A DNA stretch of 64,000 bases from Paguma larvata (GCA_030068075.1 CM057825.1:81173123-81237122); one strand, 5' to 3'. Counted from the first letter of the stretch, positions 19,495-32,449 are shown. The notes: generated by a model from the sequence alone, not told the origin. Numbers and translations are program-made.

Positions 19495-19660
19495 ACCTTG
19501 TGAAAGACTGTTTTATTTTATCTCATTAATTCTTATAACTCTGAGGTAGGTGTTAGCTTCCCCATCAAGAAAATCAGGATAATAAGACATATTTTAAATG
19601 AGTTTTAAAGAATACAGAGTTGTTAAGTGACAGAACAGAGGTTCAAAATGAGTTTTATAA
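19495..19660 (-). mobile_element. MIR fragment, antisense
   Basis: ATCTCATTAATTCTTATAAC, TCTGAGGTAGGTGTTAGC, TTCCCCATCAAGAAAATCAGG and GTTGTTAAGTGACAGAAC reproduce the reverse-complement order of MIR (mammalian-wide, tRNA-derived SINE). Confidence 0.65.
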
Positions 19661-20188
19661 ATTTTAGTGTTTTTTTTTCTGAAATTCCTCAATGTTTTCT
19701 AGATAAGGACCCTGAGGATAAGAAAAGTGGAAAATTAGGTACTTCTGGGTCCCAGTATAAGGGTTTAGCAGTATATCCTACTCTGATTTAGGCAAAGCAT
19801 TGGTTGTAAATATTCCCCACAATATGCCCTTAACATTACCTTTGACAGAAGGCTTTGTGCTGGGCACAATGGTATAAGAAGTGAAGGCCTGGATTATGTC
19901 TGAACCAACTTCACATTACAAGTTGTGAAATAATTCAAGTATCTTTCTGGAATGTATAGAAACATCATTTATTGTAACTGTGGGGGCCTTTTACTTACCA
20001 AAGTTGTTTCAGAGTGATTAATTTTCTACTTCCAAAGAGTAGGAGAAAAGAAATTCTGCAATCATAGTGCCTACCTGCTTGTAAAGATCCCAGCTCTGGG
20101 ATAAATTAATAAAGCTTACATTATCTTCTTATTTTTCCCATAATATTCTCAGCATAAACAAGAAGGCAATGGCTTCCAGTTGTGGAGG
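19661..20188. other. Unique sequence, nothing recognised
   Basis: No recognised element. Confidence 0.4.
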
Positions 20189-20200
20189 CTATGTAATTCT

Positions 20201-20410
20201 TTTTTTTTTTTTTTAATTTATTTCTGAGAGAGACAAAGCATGAGCCGGGGAGGAGCAGAGAGAGAGGGAGACACAGAATCTGAAGCAGGCTCCAGGCTCC
20301 GAGCTGTCAGCACAGAGCCCGACATGGAGCTCAAACTCACAAACCATGAGATCATAACCTAAGCTGAAGTCGGATGCTTAAATGACTGAGCCACCCAGGC
20401 GCCCCTGAAC
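20201..20410 (-). mobile_element. CAN-SINE (felid type), antisense
   Basis: It is antisense, with a T16-type tail, AGCATGAGCCGGGGAGGAG, GCAGGCTCCAGGCTCCGAGC, and head ending GAGCCACCCAGGCGCCCC. The TSD CTATGTAATTCT at 20189-20200 and 20411-20422 is exact. The body is close to consensus. Confidence 0.95.
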
Positions 20411-20422
20411 CTATGTAATTCT

Positions 20423-21099
20423 GAGAATTATAAATTCTTCTAGTATTAAGAACAAGTAAATTGATAGAAAAGAGTGGTGTTTTCTCAAAACCATAAGATA
20501 TAGATAATTTCCTTGAGGCAAAGCAGTAAAACAATTATAGATCATCTGAGTCCTGAATACTGGACATTAGCTTCTCCAGTAGACAATACGCCCTTAATGA
20601 TCATTCTGGAAGATGTTATGGTTTAATATTTTGAGTACTTTTGGAATGAAAGAATCTATTTCTCCAAGAGGCTTTTTAATCATACAGATGACTTTCATTA
20701 CCATCTTCTAATTATACTCATTAATGGAGGTAGAAGATTGAAATAACAGAATGGATAACCTGAGGCTGTATGTAATTTAGATATAACTTATCCTTGGCAT
20801 CAGAATCTAAATTAATACTTACAATTTGAATCATGGAATTTATAATATTTCAAGCAAAATAATAATGCTTTACAAAGAAGACGGTCCATAAGAATTGGAA
20901 ATTTTTTCATTATGGCACACTACCCAAAACTCTTTAGAAATAAACTTTTCTCAGCCCTTCTTATATTAGTTCAACGAAGTTGTTCTAAATATCTACGATG
21001 TCATCTGTCCCACATACTGAGCCAACTTTATGACTATAACAAGCTTTAAATTTAAGACACAAAATATTAGCGCATAATTAAAGTACCTTGATTTGATCC
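20423..21099. other. Unique AT-rich sequence
   Basis: Nothing recognised. Confidence 0.4.
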
Positions 21100-21480
21100 A
21101 CCTCTGTTTTCCTCTTGACCATCCTACATAGTCTTGCTTCTACATAGTCTCGGCTAAACATTTTTATCCAATATTCTTCACTTCAAACTCACCTTTCCAA
21201 GAATAAGTCTGTCATCCTCACTCTCCTTACCTTCACTCAGCTCATTCCTAATCATCCTACAGATCTCAACATAGGTATACTTCTCCCAGGAAACCTTTCC
21301 TGATGCTTCAATGCAGGGTGAGGGGCACCTCTTATGGGTTCACATGACTGCCCCTTTACTGGATATAACTCCTATTATAGTATCATGGTGCTTGAGGACA
21401 GAGACCAAATCGTGTTTACACTTATGGTCCCAAAAGTTACCATGGTGCCTAAAGATGATTAGTATTTGTTAAATGAAACT
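21100..21480 (+). mobile_element. L2 3' region, sense
   Basis: The L2 order is clear: CTTCTCCCAGGAAACCTTTC plus CTGATGCTTCAATG, then the 3' terminal motifs GTGCTTGAGGACAGAGACC, TGGTGCCTAAAG and TATTTGTTAAATGAAAC. It is an ancient copy with high divergence. Confidence 0.7.
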
Positions 21481-21953
21481 ATAAAAAATAATTAATGTAC
21501 ATACTATTTCTAAGTCAGATAGTGCAGTAAGCAATCTAAACCTCCAAGGGGAAAATGTTTCTCTGGAATCCTAATGCAGTCAAAAGGTTCCAACCACGGA
21601 GAAGAGAACAAAGAGAAGATGAAAGACACCCGGCTCCATTGCTAGAAGGACACTTTGACTTCTTTAATGTTTGCTCTCTGTGTTGTCAATCCAGACTGCC
21701 TGGAATGGGGAGCATTTTCTGGTTTTATACTGGCCTTTGAGATACCGATTATTATACTATTGATATTTTTCTTAATATTCCTAGGTTGTATCCAGGAGTC
21801 TACAAGATAACTTTGCAGTGTTCTAGAATTTCAAAGCAAACTGTAGATGTGATTTCTTGGGATGTTAGACTATGAACTTTTTTCTAAATAATTTTTTTCT
21901 TGAATAAAATCAATCTTCTACCTGATGGCTACTCAGAGAAAATTAAAGACTCA

Positions 21954-21986
21954 AGCAAACCCTCAGTTCTGACCTGAGGGTTTGCT
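21954..21986. repeat. Perfect 13-bp inverted repeat (hairpin)
   Basis: AGCAAACCCTCAG (21954-21966) and its exact reverse complement CTGAGGGTTTGCT (21974-21986) are separated by a 7-base loop TTCTGAC. It is a strong cruciform or RNA hairpin but too short for a typical microRNA precursor. No element ends were found beside it. Confidence 0.85.
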
Positions 21987-24440
21987 AATCTAGGTTCCTT
22001 GAATTCCAACCCTGTCATACTTCCAGAAGAGACATCATCTTCAGTTTTGTTTTTAAAGTTATATATGCATGGAAATAAGACAAGGAAAACTATATTGACA
22101 TTTGGGAGTGTCAAGGTGTTTCTCCACTCCCAAAAGGGAATTAAACATTTACCTTTCTTTCTCTCCTCCACTGTGTCAAAAGAGATCTGTCTTTTTCACC
22201 ATTGTACTTAAACTTAAGATGCAGAATCAGGCAAAGGTAATGAGAAAGACAAGGCTGAACAGGTTAAAGGAAAGGAAGTAGGGTTTTTGCTAGCTAAATC
22301 AGTTGCTGGGCCCTTCATTGCTATGGAGAATTTGGGTGGAGGACCACTTCAAGAGGAGTGTAAAAATGCTACAGAAAGTCTGAGCAGTGTGAGAAAGATG
22401 GGGAACCCATGAAAGGCCGAGAAAGCTAGTGAGGCTGGATGCCAGAAAGATAGATTGGAGGGTTCAAGTGAGAGACTGTAAGTATGAGAACATGTTGGAG
22501 AGGATTATAAATTGGGATACTCCGGGATTGCATATCCATGTGCCTTTTTTCATGGAGAATATCCGTATCTTTTGTCACAATTTGAAAAGGATCTAATGAT
22601 CCAAAAATGTTAATAAGTACTGATATATACTCAGTCACATTAAACCTTCTGATCTCAAAGAACTTCTACTAGGAGCTATAACCTTTCTATAGAAACATTG
22701 TAATACAAACAGAGAAATTTTCAGGATACAAAGGACCCATTTGTAGAGAATAGTTTTTGAAAAAGGAAAACTGTCTTGTATAACCTATAATTTGTGTAAC
22801 CGAGTTTTAGCATTCGGTCTTTGACCTTCCTTATAGTAGAGCATTAGAGCTACCTTCCAGTAGAAAGTAAGATTATTGAGCAGCTACTATGTTGTCTAAG
22901 TATAATGTATAATGAGACCTCATTTACATTTACATTTATGTCCAAATGATGATGGTTCTCAGCCCTCACCTGCATTACTAATATGATCCCCAGTTCTTTC
23001 CGATAGTTTTTCCCTGCAAATTTTTCAAAACCTCTAGGGCTTGAAACCTATGTCTACAAAATGGCTCCCTATTTTCCCACTTGTCTTTCTCCACTTGCTG
23101 GTGTGTGGAAGTAGAGCTGTAGTCCTGAGGACAGAGCTGTAACACTGTTGATCTATCTGACGGCCACATGGAGATACCAGAACCTTGAGTGGCAAAACCT
23201 GTTAACCTTGGTTGTATCATCAAAGTCTTCTGTTCCGTTCCTGGGAGAAGCCAAGTCTGCCTCTTCCTGACAGCTCTATGAAGTGGTAGTTCACTTAGGG
23301 TTATTTCCTGAAATTGTGATACGAATTTTATAAGAGATATTCCACTAATTTGCTGATTTTGCAATGTTTTTTACAAAGTAAGAGACTTTTTTTTTATTTC
23401 TGCCTTTTTTATTAAGGAGTGCCCCACAGCAACCCTGCTGAGTACATGTGCCCTATAGCTTTTTAGTGACTCTGCTTTTCAGTTCTCACTCTCTCCTTCT
23501 CTCTTTCATTCATTGTGATGGGTTCTTTTTAAGCAGCATAGTGGGCTCAAAACCTGTAACCTTCCACCTCCTTCATTCTGGGAGGCTATTTTTAACTCGC
23601 TGGTTCCTATTCCTTCCCCCTTTAAGGTTTGCTTCTTCTCAGGAGTACGTGACTCTTTCTGCAAGCCCACCTCCATCCACAGCCACTCCATCAGACACGT
23701 GTCCTTTCTCCGCGGAATTCTTTCTCCTTAGGTGGGCTCTGAGTCTTCTGTGTAAATCAGTGGTTGAAAATCAATACTCAGCAGGATGAGCTAAGGATCC
23801 AGCTACAGTGCAGATAGATGTTAGGGATGAGGTGGTCTAATTCCACTAGCCAACAGTACTGGAGCCTCAGACTATTTATGAAACAATTTTACAAAAAAAA
23901 AATTTCCACATAAGATATCATTTGTTCATTTGCCGTAATAAAACTCTTAGAGGTGTTTTAATTTTTGGCTTCACAGTCTGTTTGACTAACTGGGTTTTTT
24001 TATACTCTTATTATTTATATTTGGGAAATATACTTTTCTCATAATTTTTATCTAAATCAACTGAACATACAATGTTTAATAAAATTTTCATTTTCTAATG
24101 ATTTCAGTCAAAGTCCAGATTTATCTTATTCTTAAATAAATCATTATTTCTGATTTTAGGTTTATCTAAAAAACCAAAACTAAAAATATTTATTGCCCTT
24201 AATATATGCGGCAAAGTGAAAAATAGAGAAATTTACAGAACTTACAAAGTTACCTAATATTTGATATTTTAATAAACCAATATCAGAGACCTCTATGTCA
24301 GAAAAGCTATCTTAATAGCAAGCAAGTCTTACCCATTTCATGCACGTCTGTTGTGGATTGCCTAAAGGGATTTCAATATGCAGAGATGACAGCGGGGACA
24401 ATCCTGGAAATCCAACACACTGATGTTCAAAGATCCTATT
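21987..24440. other. Unique sequence, nothing firmly recognised
   Basis: No named repeat. A 128-codon minus-strand frame (23364-22978) and a 113-codon plus frame (23448-23789) are the longest non-repeat frames here. Neither shows a domain, a signal peptide or a splice context. A palindromic E-box GACACGTGTC lies at 23694-23703. Confidence 0.4.
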
Positions 24441-24459
24441 AAGAGGCTGAAATCTTTCT

Positions 24460-24695
24460 TGGGGCACCAGTGGTTCAGTCAGTTAAGTGTCCAACTTTGA
24501 CTCAGGTCATTATCTCATGGTTTGTGAATTCAAGCCCTGTGTTGGGCTCTGTGCTGAGAGCTCAGAGCCTGGAGCCTGCTTTGAATTCTGTGTCTCCCTC
24601 TCTCTCTCTCTCTCTCTCTCTGTCCCTTCCCACTTGCTCTTTGTCTCTGTCTCTCTCTCAAAAATAAATAAACATTAAAAGAATTTGAAAAAAAA
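24460..24695 (+). mobile_element. CAN-SINE, sense, with 18-bp perfect TSD
   Basis: Head GGGGCACCAGTGGTTCAGTC, body with GGGCTCTGTGCTGAGAGC, an expanded (TC)n tract and tail AAATAAATAAACATTAAAAG. The duplications AAGAGGCTGAAATCTTTC at 24441-24458 and 24696-24713 are identical. Confidence 0.96.
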
Positions 24696-24713
24696 AAGAG
24701 GCTGAAATCTTTC

Positions 24714-25639
24714 AAGGCTCCATCGAGAGTGGCTTCTCCTCTAGGTTTCAGCTTTGAAGAAGAGTAAGGACTCCTGTAATGTCTGTCCATTCTCTGTTTT
24801 GTAAAACAGGGAACTGTGTCTTGGTAGGTTATTCTGGACAAATTTTCTGAGAATAATGCTTTATGAATCAGCAATATCTGGTAATCTGTGATAGTTCTAG
24901 GAGCTTCCATATAGAGGGTCCTGAGATGGATGGGATCACTCCATACCTTTACTCAACCAATATAAGGAACACAGTATGGGGGAAACACTTATGGACCTGG
25001 TCATCTGCCTCTATTTTTATCTGCCCCAGAATGTAAAAGACGTGATTTTAAGGGTGAAGATGAATTCTGGAATATGCAGGGTCCTAGTATCTCCGATGCT
25101 ATTTCTGGGCATGAGACTAGGCAATAGGTCAGGAGGTGGAGAGTGGGGAGCCCCTCATGGTCCAGGAAGTTGTGAAGAGAAGATGCTTGTCTCCTATCTT
25201 TCTCTTTCACCTTTTAAGCATCTTCTTACAATCTTAAGCATTGTTGTTGTTTTTGTTTGTTTGTTTTCGCTGTTGCTGACTAACCAGGCATTGGAAGGAG
25301 CATTCCAATAAAAAGATAAAAAAGCACTGATACAATGTGTTATCCTTCCAGGGGCCTTAGCATTTTAAAAGCAGGTAGGCAGGGAGAGAGAGGAAAAGAA
25401 AAAAAAAAGACTTAACAAAAAAACATGCATTTCTAAGCATGGTCTTTTAGTCTTCTGTAAGAGAGGTTCTTTTTGTTGTTTTGCTTTGTTTGTTTGTTTT
25501 AGTCAGCAAGACTTTTTAATAATCCATCTACCAAGATGATGCTCTGTACTTGCCTAAAAAGACAATAGTCTTAACACCCAGATCCATAGAAAAGCAAACG
25601 TTCTAGAACAATATCATTAAGCTCTGTCTAAAAGCATGG
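24714..25639. other. Unique sequence with short GTTT/GTT runs
   Basis: GTTGTT/TTTG clusters lie at about 25241-25268 and 25471-25500. No gene was recognised; the 111-codon frame at 24976-25311 shows no domain. Confidence 0.4.
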
Positions 25640-25790
25640 TGAATTTCTTTCCTGGAATTGCCATATACAAGTTATGTGATGTTGAATAAGGCACTTAGTC
25701 ACTCTGAGCCCTAGTTTCCTGATCTTCAAACAAGAATCATTTTAACCCCACAGAGTTATTCTGAGGATCAAACGACATACTAGTTTGCAC
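25640..25790 (+). mobile_element. MIR, sense
   Basis: The MIR core is visible: GGCACTTAGTCACTCTGAGC, CCTAGTTTCCTGATCTTCAA, CCCACAGAGTTATTCTGAGG and ATCAAACGACAT, in the sense order. Confidence 0.75.
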
Positions 25791-27536
25791 AATTTTACAC
25801 TGCCAAACAAGGCTTGGTTGTGAGGAATATGGACATTTAGCAATGGAAAGGTTGCTATAGGGATTGAGCCGTGAAAATTAACATTCTGAGAACAGCAGGA
25901 CTACTGTACTCAATATTGAGTTTATAACTTATAATTCACAAACTGCCACAACGTGGATTAATTATAGAATTCAGTTGTGTGTTCTTATTTTGGAGAGCTG
26001 AGTTATGGATTTCTACAGAGTCAATATGACTATGGTAATTTCCCAAGACAGTCTTTGCTGGATGGTGTTGTGAATGATGCTTAAAAAGTAGTAGAAGAAT
26101 CGACTTTAGGTCTGTTTCAGTCTTTATCTCTCTAGATCTGTATAGATTTTGGTCATACTAGGGATCTTGACACTGTCCACATGAAGATAAGGAAGAATAC
26201 CATAAGATATTGGGTGGGACACCAGTGATGACCCAAAAGGTCACTTGGAGCCACAGAGTAGGGGCTCCTATGATTTCCACATCAATATCATTGGTTTAGA
26301 CCTCTTGTGCATACATGATAATTAGTCCATGTTCTTTTAATTTCAATGGGACATTTGACAGGACTCCGTCCTGCCCATTTTTTTCCCCTTTGTAGATCCT
26401 GGATAGCCAGGATGTGATTCATTCTTCATCCAAGTTATTGCAAATATTCCTCAGTAGAAGCTTTAATTTTATATCTTCTAGACATCTTTTTCACCATGAA
26501 TGTCCATTTCACTGTGTAACAATCATGGTTCTCTTTTGCAAGCAACAGAAACAAAGTCTGACTAAGGGATTTATTGGAAGAGTATCAACAAAAAGTCTAT
26601 AGAGCCAGGATTGGCAAGAGCCAAAGGAGGCAGATATAGGTAAATCTCTACCATGAAGTTGGTCTGTTGAAGATGCCATTGATGGTTTCATTGCCCTTAC
26701 AACTCCTGTGAGTAATCTCTAACTGATCCTACTCATTTTTGTCACTCCCTAAAGGTTCAAAGTCCTGCAAGAGCTTCTGACTAGCTGTACAGAGGTTATA
26801 TGCCATGCTCCAGCAGGCATCTCCCACCTATGATGTGATTTCTCTCAAATAGAAGGATTATTCATATGTTCATTAAGCAGGATCAACATGAGGGGTGGTC
26901 TTCTCTTTGGAAAATTGAGTGTCTTTAGAGGGTCTTTGTCTCATCTTCTCAGAGCTTGCTGTTATCCTCACACCTAACCATCCTTCTCAACACTGACTCC
27001 TTGTCCTTTCTTTTTACTCTCTCTGGGCCTTGACCCTTCTCTAAGAGTCAGGGAATAAGCTTCTGTCCCACAGAAGCCTTGATAACTTAGATTCTTTTCC
27101 TCTTAGGCGCTCAAAGCCTGGGCTTCTTTACTTACTGTTGTAAAGATAGAGATCTCCTCTCTCTCCTACCCCCCAAAGATCACTCTTCATGAGAGATTCA
27201 TGATTATTTTCTTTTCCTTAGATATTTTCATGTGTATCGTAAAATTCTTGCCATTACCTCTCACTGCCCTGTTACCACCAAACACTTTGGAAAGAGCTTC
27301 ACTTTGTGTATTTTGCTATGTCAGGAAGCAATTTTATGCTACAGATGGAAGGAAAATGTTAGTGCAATGTTACATCTCTTCACATGCTTATAACCCCCTC
27401 CTCCTTTTTTTCCCTGTAAATGCCCATATTTATGACAGACATATGGGACAAAATACATATATTATTGTAGTAGTTCTTGGGTTTTCAATAATTAAAAAAT
27501 TGTCAGTAAACACGATTTAGTTTTCAAAAACAGATG
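25791..27536. other. Mostly unique sequence
   Basis: The stretch at about 26510-26960 (TTGCAAGCAACAGAAACAAA, GGGATTTATTGGAAGAG) resembles an old mammalian interspersed repeat that I cannot name. No gene was recognised; the 106-codon frame at 27200-27520 has no domain. Confidence 0.35.
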
Positions 27537-27740
27537 ATTTGGAATGAGATAAATCTACCTTTAAAACTTGGCTTCACCTCTTCCAAGCTTTGTGACCTGT
27601 AACAAACCCTTAATCTTTAAAATCTGAGTTTCCAACCCCCTTGGATCATTGTGAAGATTTAATGAGAAAATTAATTGAAGTACAAAGCCTAACACATAGT
27701 AGGCATGCCATAGTAGGATTATTGCTAATAGTTCTAAAAG
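27537..27740 (+). mobile_element. MIR, sense
   Basis: Full MIR order: CTTGGCTTCACCTCTTCC, GCTTTGTGACCTGTAACAA, TCTGAGTTTCC, GATCATTGTGAAGATTTAAT, ACACATAGTAGGCATG. Confidence 0.85.
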
Positions 27741-30389
27741 TGAGGTATTTCCAGAGACCTACATAGGTTCTCAAATCCTCATGTGACCTATGCTTCCACA
27801 GACACCTGTGTTTCTCCAGAATCTAATTTCCATGAAAATGCATGAGTTTTCTATAGATACATGTTATTAAATTCTATCTCTCATTAGATGGTTGTTTCTC
27901 AAAAGAAAATGAGAGTTATTCTGATTAAAATGGTGGGGAAAAAAAGCAATAATTCCATATGGAATTAAGGAGATTTGGCTGGTCACTCACTCAGCCCCGC
28001 AGAATTAGTGTTTCAAATATAATCCTCAGCCAAACTCCAAATTATTTTACATTTTATTACATTATTTATATTTTACAAGGTATTTTGCATTACTTTAGTT
28101 ATTTTACATTACCCTCAGTTTATAATAAATTGTCAAAATCATGTCGTTTATGCTTGCGAATTCCATGAGGATAATCTGCACTGAGTATAGAACACACATA
28201 TGACAACTTCAAACATTCTAACCTGTAACTACACCAATCTGTCATTTGAGTCTTCATTTAAATTCTGGATTCAGAATTTCATTGTTTACCCTTGAATACA
28301 TATGGATAGTTCTAAATCAAGCTGCATATTTCAAAATATCATGGCAAGGAGTAAGCTATTCTGATGAGATTTCTTCTTTACTAACAAGGTGACTGAGTGT
28401 TAGGATATTGGCTTTGTCAGTAATTCTGAGACAAGAAAATTAAAGCCCCATGGAGTCAAGGAAAATATATTCTGAAGCTTATCTCAGATCTTGGTTGAGA
28501 CTTTTGCTCACCAAACTTGACTTTTTCATTAGTTTTATTTATGTCACTTTATAATCCCATGAGTTGCCAATTTACTGGCATAACTTGTTCTCGTTGACAA
28601 AATTCCTATTTCCTGAACACTTTTAGGAATGAAAAATTGAATTGAGGAAAAGTGGAGTGATGACAAAGAGAGAGTCTAAGAATACACCAGAGCACACAGC
28701 GGTAGTTGCACTTGTGTTTATCCATCAATTAACCAATCACTCCCATATGATTTATCGATTACCTACTCTGGGTCACCAGGGCTTGCTCCAGTAAGGTAAT
28801 AGTCTACCAAGGTTTTGGTCATGCACCTCTTTCAATAAAAAGATTTTTTGCCTTTGCCTCTAATATATACTATTTATTTATAAAGTATACATTGATACCA
28901 CTATACTAATATATTATGTACACTGTTCAATGCTTGCAAGAATGTAAAATAAAAAGGAAGAAATAAAATAGACACAAATAGCAGTCATAGTATTTCCTTC
29001 CACATCTGGTCCAATGGATCGCTGGCACACCTGTGGTGGTATTTGAACTTTATTTTGAAGACAATTGTTCTAAAGGTCTTGACAGGTTAAAATAGATAGT
29101 TTTGAACAATTGCCAGATTTTCCAAGGGAGGCTGTGATCTTCATTTCTGAAGAGTATAGGCCACATCTGGACAAGTTGAGGTTAATCCAGTTTTCCATTC
29201 TCAGATGCTCACCAGGTGTTAACACACTGGCTCCATAACATGTTGAGTGTGAACGATAATGAAAAGGGAGAGAATTTGGGGTAAATGTGGACGTGCAAAC
29301 AGCAGTTTTAAGGGGAGTTTAACAATTGGAACTCAATTCCAAACTAATGAATGGCCATTCTAGTTCAACTGCAGAATGAGCAGGAGTTGGATAACAGGAA
29401 TACATGAAGTCACAGTTCATCATAAATGTTAAAGTCTCCAGGGTGATCTAGATCCAGGAGGATAGGAAGTACAAGGAGGATGCTGAGAAAGAGCTATGGG
29501 AGGAAACAAATCTCAGATGCACCTCTAGAGAGGAAAAGGGGGGGAGGTCCCCTTAATTCAAGGTGTAAAGTATCAGGCACCTAGGTGGCAACAAGATGTT
29601 CCAGGTTCCCAGTACCACTGATCATAAGAGAAGAGACAGACTGCTAGATTCCTCTAAGTTCTACTGCTCCCAACTCACCACCTAAGTGTTTTATTAAGAT
29701 GCCATTGCTGTGTCTACCTCCAGCAAGCTGATCTATGAGGCTCCTGACAGTTCCTTATATCCTTCTTGGAACAATATTTCTGATTTGGGGGAGGGAGCTA
29801 TATATGACCAGATGATGTTTATTGAGAAAAGCTGAACAAGAAACAAGAACTGACATGAAGCTCTGGGGACTTTTTTCTCACAAGGAGAAAAAAAAAATGT
29901 AATATTTTCATTTTGTCCATCTTATTATTTTGATGTCTTTTTTTTTCCAGTTTCTGATATGCATCTGGACCTCTGTTTTCTGATTCATGTGGTCATTCCA
30001 TTTTGATAAACCCAGTGGTTACTGGAGATTCTGTTTTACCCCTTTGTCTCCCTCCCCAAATAGTTCTTGTGTCCATTTGGCCAAATCTTGAAGCCAGAAG
30101 TTATCCAAAATGATGTTAATCCTCTATTTACATTTTGAACTGCCAGATCATGATACCAACTGGTAGAGTCACATTTAAATTAAATGATTGAAATATATCA
30201 TACAACTACCCCTTTTGTCTTTCTGTACACTAGGGAAACAGGATAACCATAGCTAAGGGATTAATCATATGAAACATAGAAAGTTGGTTTAACCTGGGAA
30301 AACAGGGCCAAAATTAGACATGGCACCTAAAGAAATGATGTATCAAATACCATGGTGTGAGTGGCAAGATGTCACGATGAAAAGAAAAG
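27741..30389. other. Unique sequence; one possible unnamed repeat
   Basis: No gene recognised. The AT-rich part at 28790-29240 (CACCTCTTTCAATAAAAAG, followed by a long A/T-rich run) has the feel of an old DNA transposon or LTR remnant, but I cannot assign it. GC-rich runs such as AAAGGGGGGGAGG (about 29538) are isolated. Confidence 0.35.
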
Positions 30390-30560
30390 AGGAGAGAAAG
30401 TTAGGAAACCTGAGTTCCAGTCTTATTCTTCGTTAAAACATAAAATGTTTAGTCTATTTGTAACTCACTTTTCTGATCTGTAAAATTAGACAAATAGACT
30501 AGAGCATCAGAGATTCCTTCAATAATTAATATTCTATGATTCTATACTATATTGGTGTGG
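30390..30560 (+). mobile_element. MIR-class fragment, sense
   Basis: CCTGAGTTCCAGTCTTATTC, CTGATCTGTAAAATTAGAC, then a tail ending ATTAATATTCTATGATTCTA. The closing motif TTCTATGATTCT is typical of one MIR variant; the same family appears in antisense at 32650-32800. Confidence 0.65.
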
Positions 30561-32207
30561 CTTACATAACCTTGATATAAAATGTTGTCATTCCTTGTTT
30601 GGAGGCGGGGGGAATGTTAAATGAACTGTGCCCCAGCTACAGATAGTACAAAACAGAAATATCATAAAGCCAAAGGCAATCATCCCCTACCACTCCACCT
30701 CTGAAATAATAGCAGCTCTCTTTTCCTTGCATTGAGACTGCTGAACCACCAATTCTATGGGAAGGGTAATTAGAAGGAGATATGTTTGTAAGAGAGTGCT
30801 GGGAAACATCCAGGGTATGTTTATTCCAAAGGGAAACAGAAACTCATGCAAATTAACAAGACTGTTGACTTTGAAAATAGCATATTATTAATTCAGAGAA
30901 TATGTACTTAGCTCGTAATAACTTAATAGTTTCAGAAAAGGGAAGGATGGTCCTTGCTAAAATATGTCATTATTTCTGAAAGTATGTTTTCAGAAATGCT
31001 TGTAAGAAGAACGAGTTGAAACGAGTCTACCTGTTTGTTTCAGCCCAGAAGGCTATTTGGATAAATTCTGAATTCAACAGGTTCTTACATGTCACCTGAA
31101 AAACATTTGTTGTTTGGGTAGATTTGAAATAACTTTCAAAAGACCACAGTGTGTGAGCATTTTTATTTTTTTTCTTTCTAGTTGAAGTCAATTGCAGAAA
31201 CCCTTTTACTCTTTTCTCCTGTCCCTTGGTTTTAGACCACACTTCAAAAGGTTCTTGGCTCAATTAAAAAAACACTAAATTTATGGCCTCTTCTTGAACA
31301 TAAGAGCCCTAGGTTGGGAGGAAAAAAAAAGCCTCCCTTGTTTAGGAAAGTAAATGCCATTGTTCCTAAATGATCTCTTTCACTGAGAGAACAGAATGTA
31401 AAGAATGACTCTTTCTCGTTCCACTAGTAAATTATATGGAAATAAAACCCTGAATTCAGCATTTTTCAAATATGATTTTCAAAGAATGACATATAACATT
31501 TTAAGGGCAGCAAAAAGTTTAACCTTTAGAACAAATAAAACAACATGAGCATAAGTATGTAATTTCAGAAGGGACCACATTGCTCTCTGGCTGCTCTGCT
31601 AACAATTGGCTACTGTAGATCATGCAATTCTTCCAGTAATAAGATTTCTATATATGCGGGGTCTATTATAGTTAAAGGCTATAATCTGGGAATGTAAGAC
31701 ACTTTTCTAGTAATTTTTCACTATCATCTACCTTTTGGGGGGACTAAGTAAAAAATACATATTGAAAATATATATGTTGATATTTTATAATAATCAAGCA
31801 GCCTATAAAAATTGATTAACATATTTGGAATTCTCCAACTAAAAATTGGCAATTTCTTAGAAAAGGCAAACAGAGAAGACAATTTCTTAAGTTATTAACC
31901 TGAAAGGAGGACTTTGAATGTGTCAGAGGAAGGAAATTGTGAAATCCACATACTAACCTAATTTTGGAGATTCCAAGAAGACTCCTCAGAGAAGGTAGGT
32001 AGAGTCCACATTTGGTGGCTTCTCTTTCACAATTTGAGTACACAGAAGCAAGGATACCATTTGTTGACTTTTTAGATTTATAGTGAAAAAAGAAACACCT
32101 AATTCAATCTGCGATGGAAACGAATCCAAGGTATTACAATGTTCTTTATGGATTACAAATTAAAAAATAAAATATTAGATAGCAGTTATAATAGGCTGAA
32201 GACTGTT
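30561..32207. other. Unique sequence, nothing recognised
   Basis: No recognised element or gene. Open frames at 31027-31263 and 31816-32043 (minus) lack domains. Confidence 0.4.
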
Positions 32208-32217
32208 TATATTCTTT

Positions 32218-32449
32218 TTTTTTATTTTTTTAAAGATTTTTTTTAATGTTTTTATTTATTTTTGAGAGCAGGACAGACAAAGCATGAGTGGGGGAGGGTC
32301 AGAGAGAGAGAGGGAGACATAGAATGAAGCAGGCTCCAGGCTCTGAGCTGTCAGCACAGAGCCCTACGTGGGGCTCAAACTCACAAACTGTGAGATCATG
32401 ACCTGAGCCGAAGTCGGACGCTTAACCGACTGAGCCACCCAGGCGCCCC
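32218..32449 (-). mobile_element. CAN-SINE (felid type), antisense, near-consensus
   Basis: It is antisense, with block AGCTGTCAGCACAGAGCCCT, then ATCATGACCTGAGCCGAAGT and head CGACTGAGCCACCCAGGCGC. The TSD TATATTCTTT at 32208-32217 and 32450-32459 is exact. The head and linker show very few differences from the other well-preserved felid copies. It sits beside an antisense MIR. Confidence 0.96.

Noticed and set aside
22978..23364. 128-codon minus-strand open frame
   Set aside because: No domain or family resemblance, no promoter, poly(A) or splice context. Possible by chance in this amount of sequence.
23448..23789. 113-codon plus frame with hydrophobic N-terminus
   Set aside because: Leu/Phe/Ser richness comes from a pyrimidine-rich plus strand; no conserved motif and no companion exon.
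28790..29240. Possible old DNA transposon or LTR
   Set aside because: The texture is suggestive, but I could not place it in any family or find its ends.
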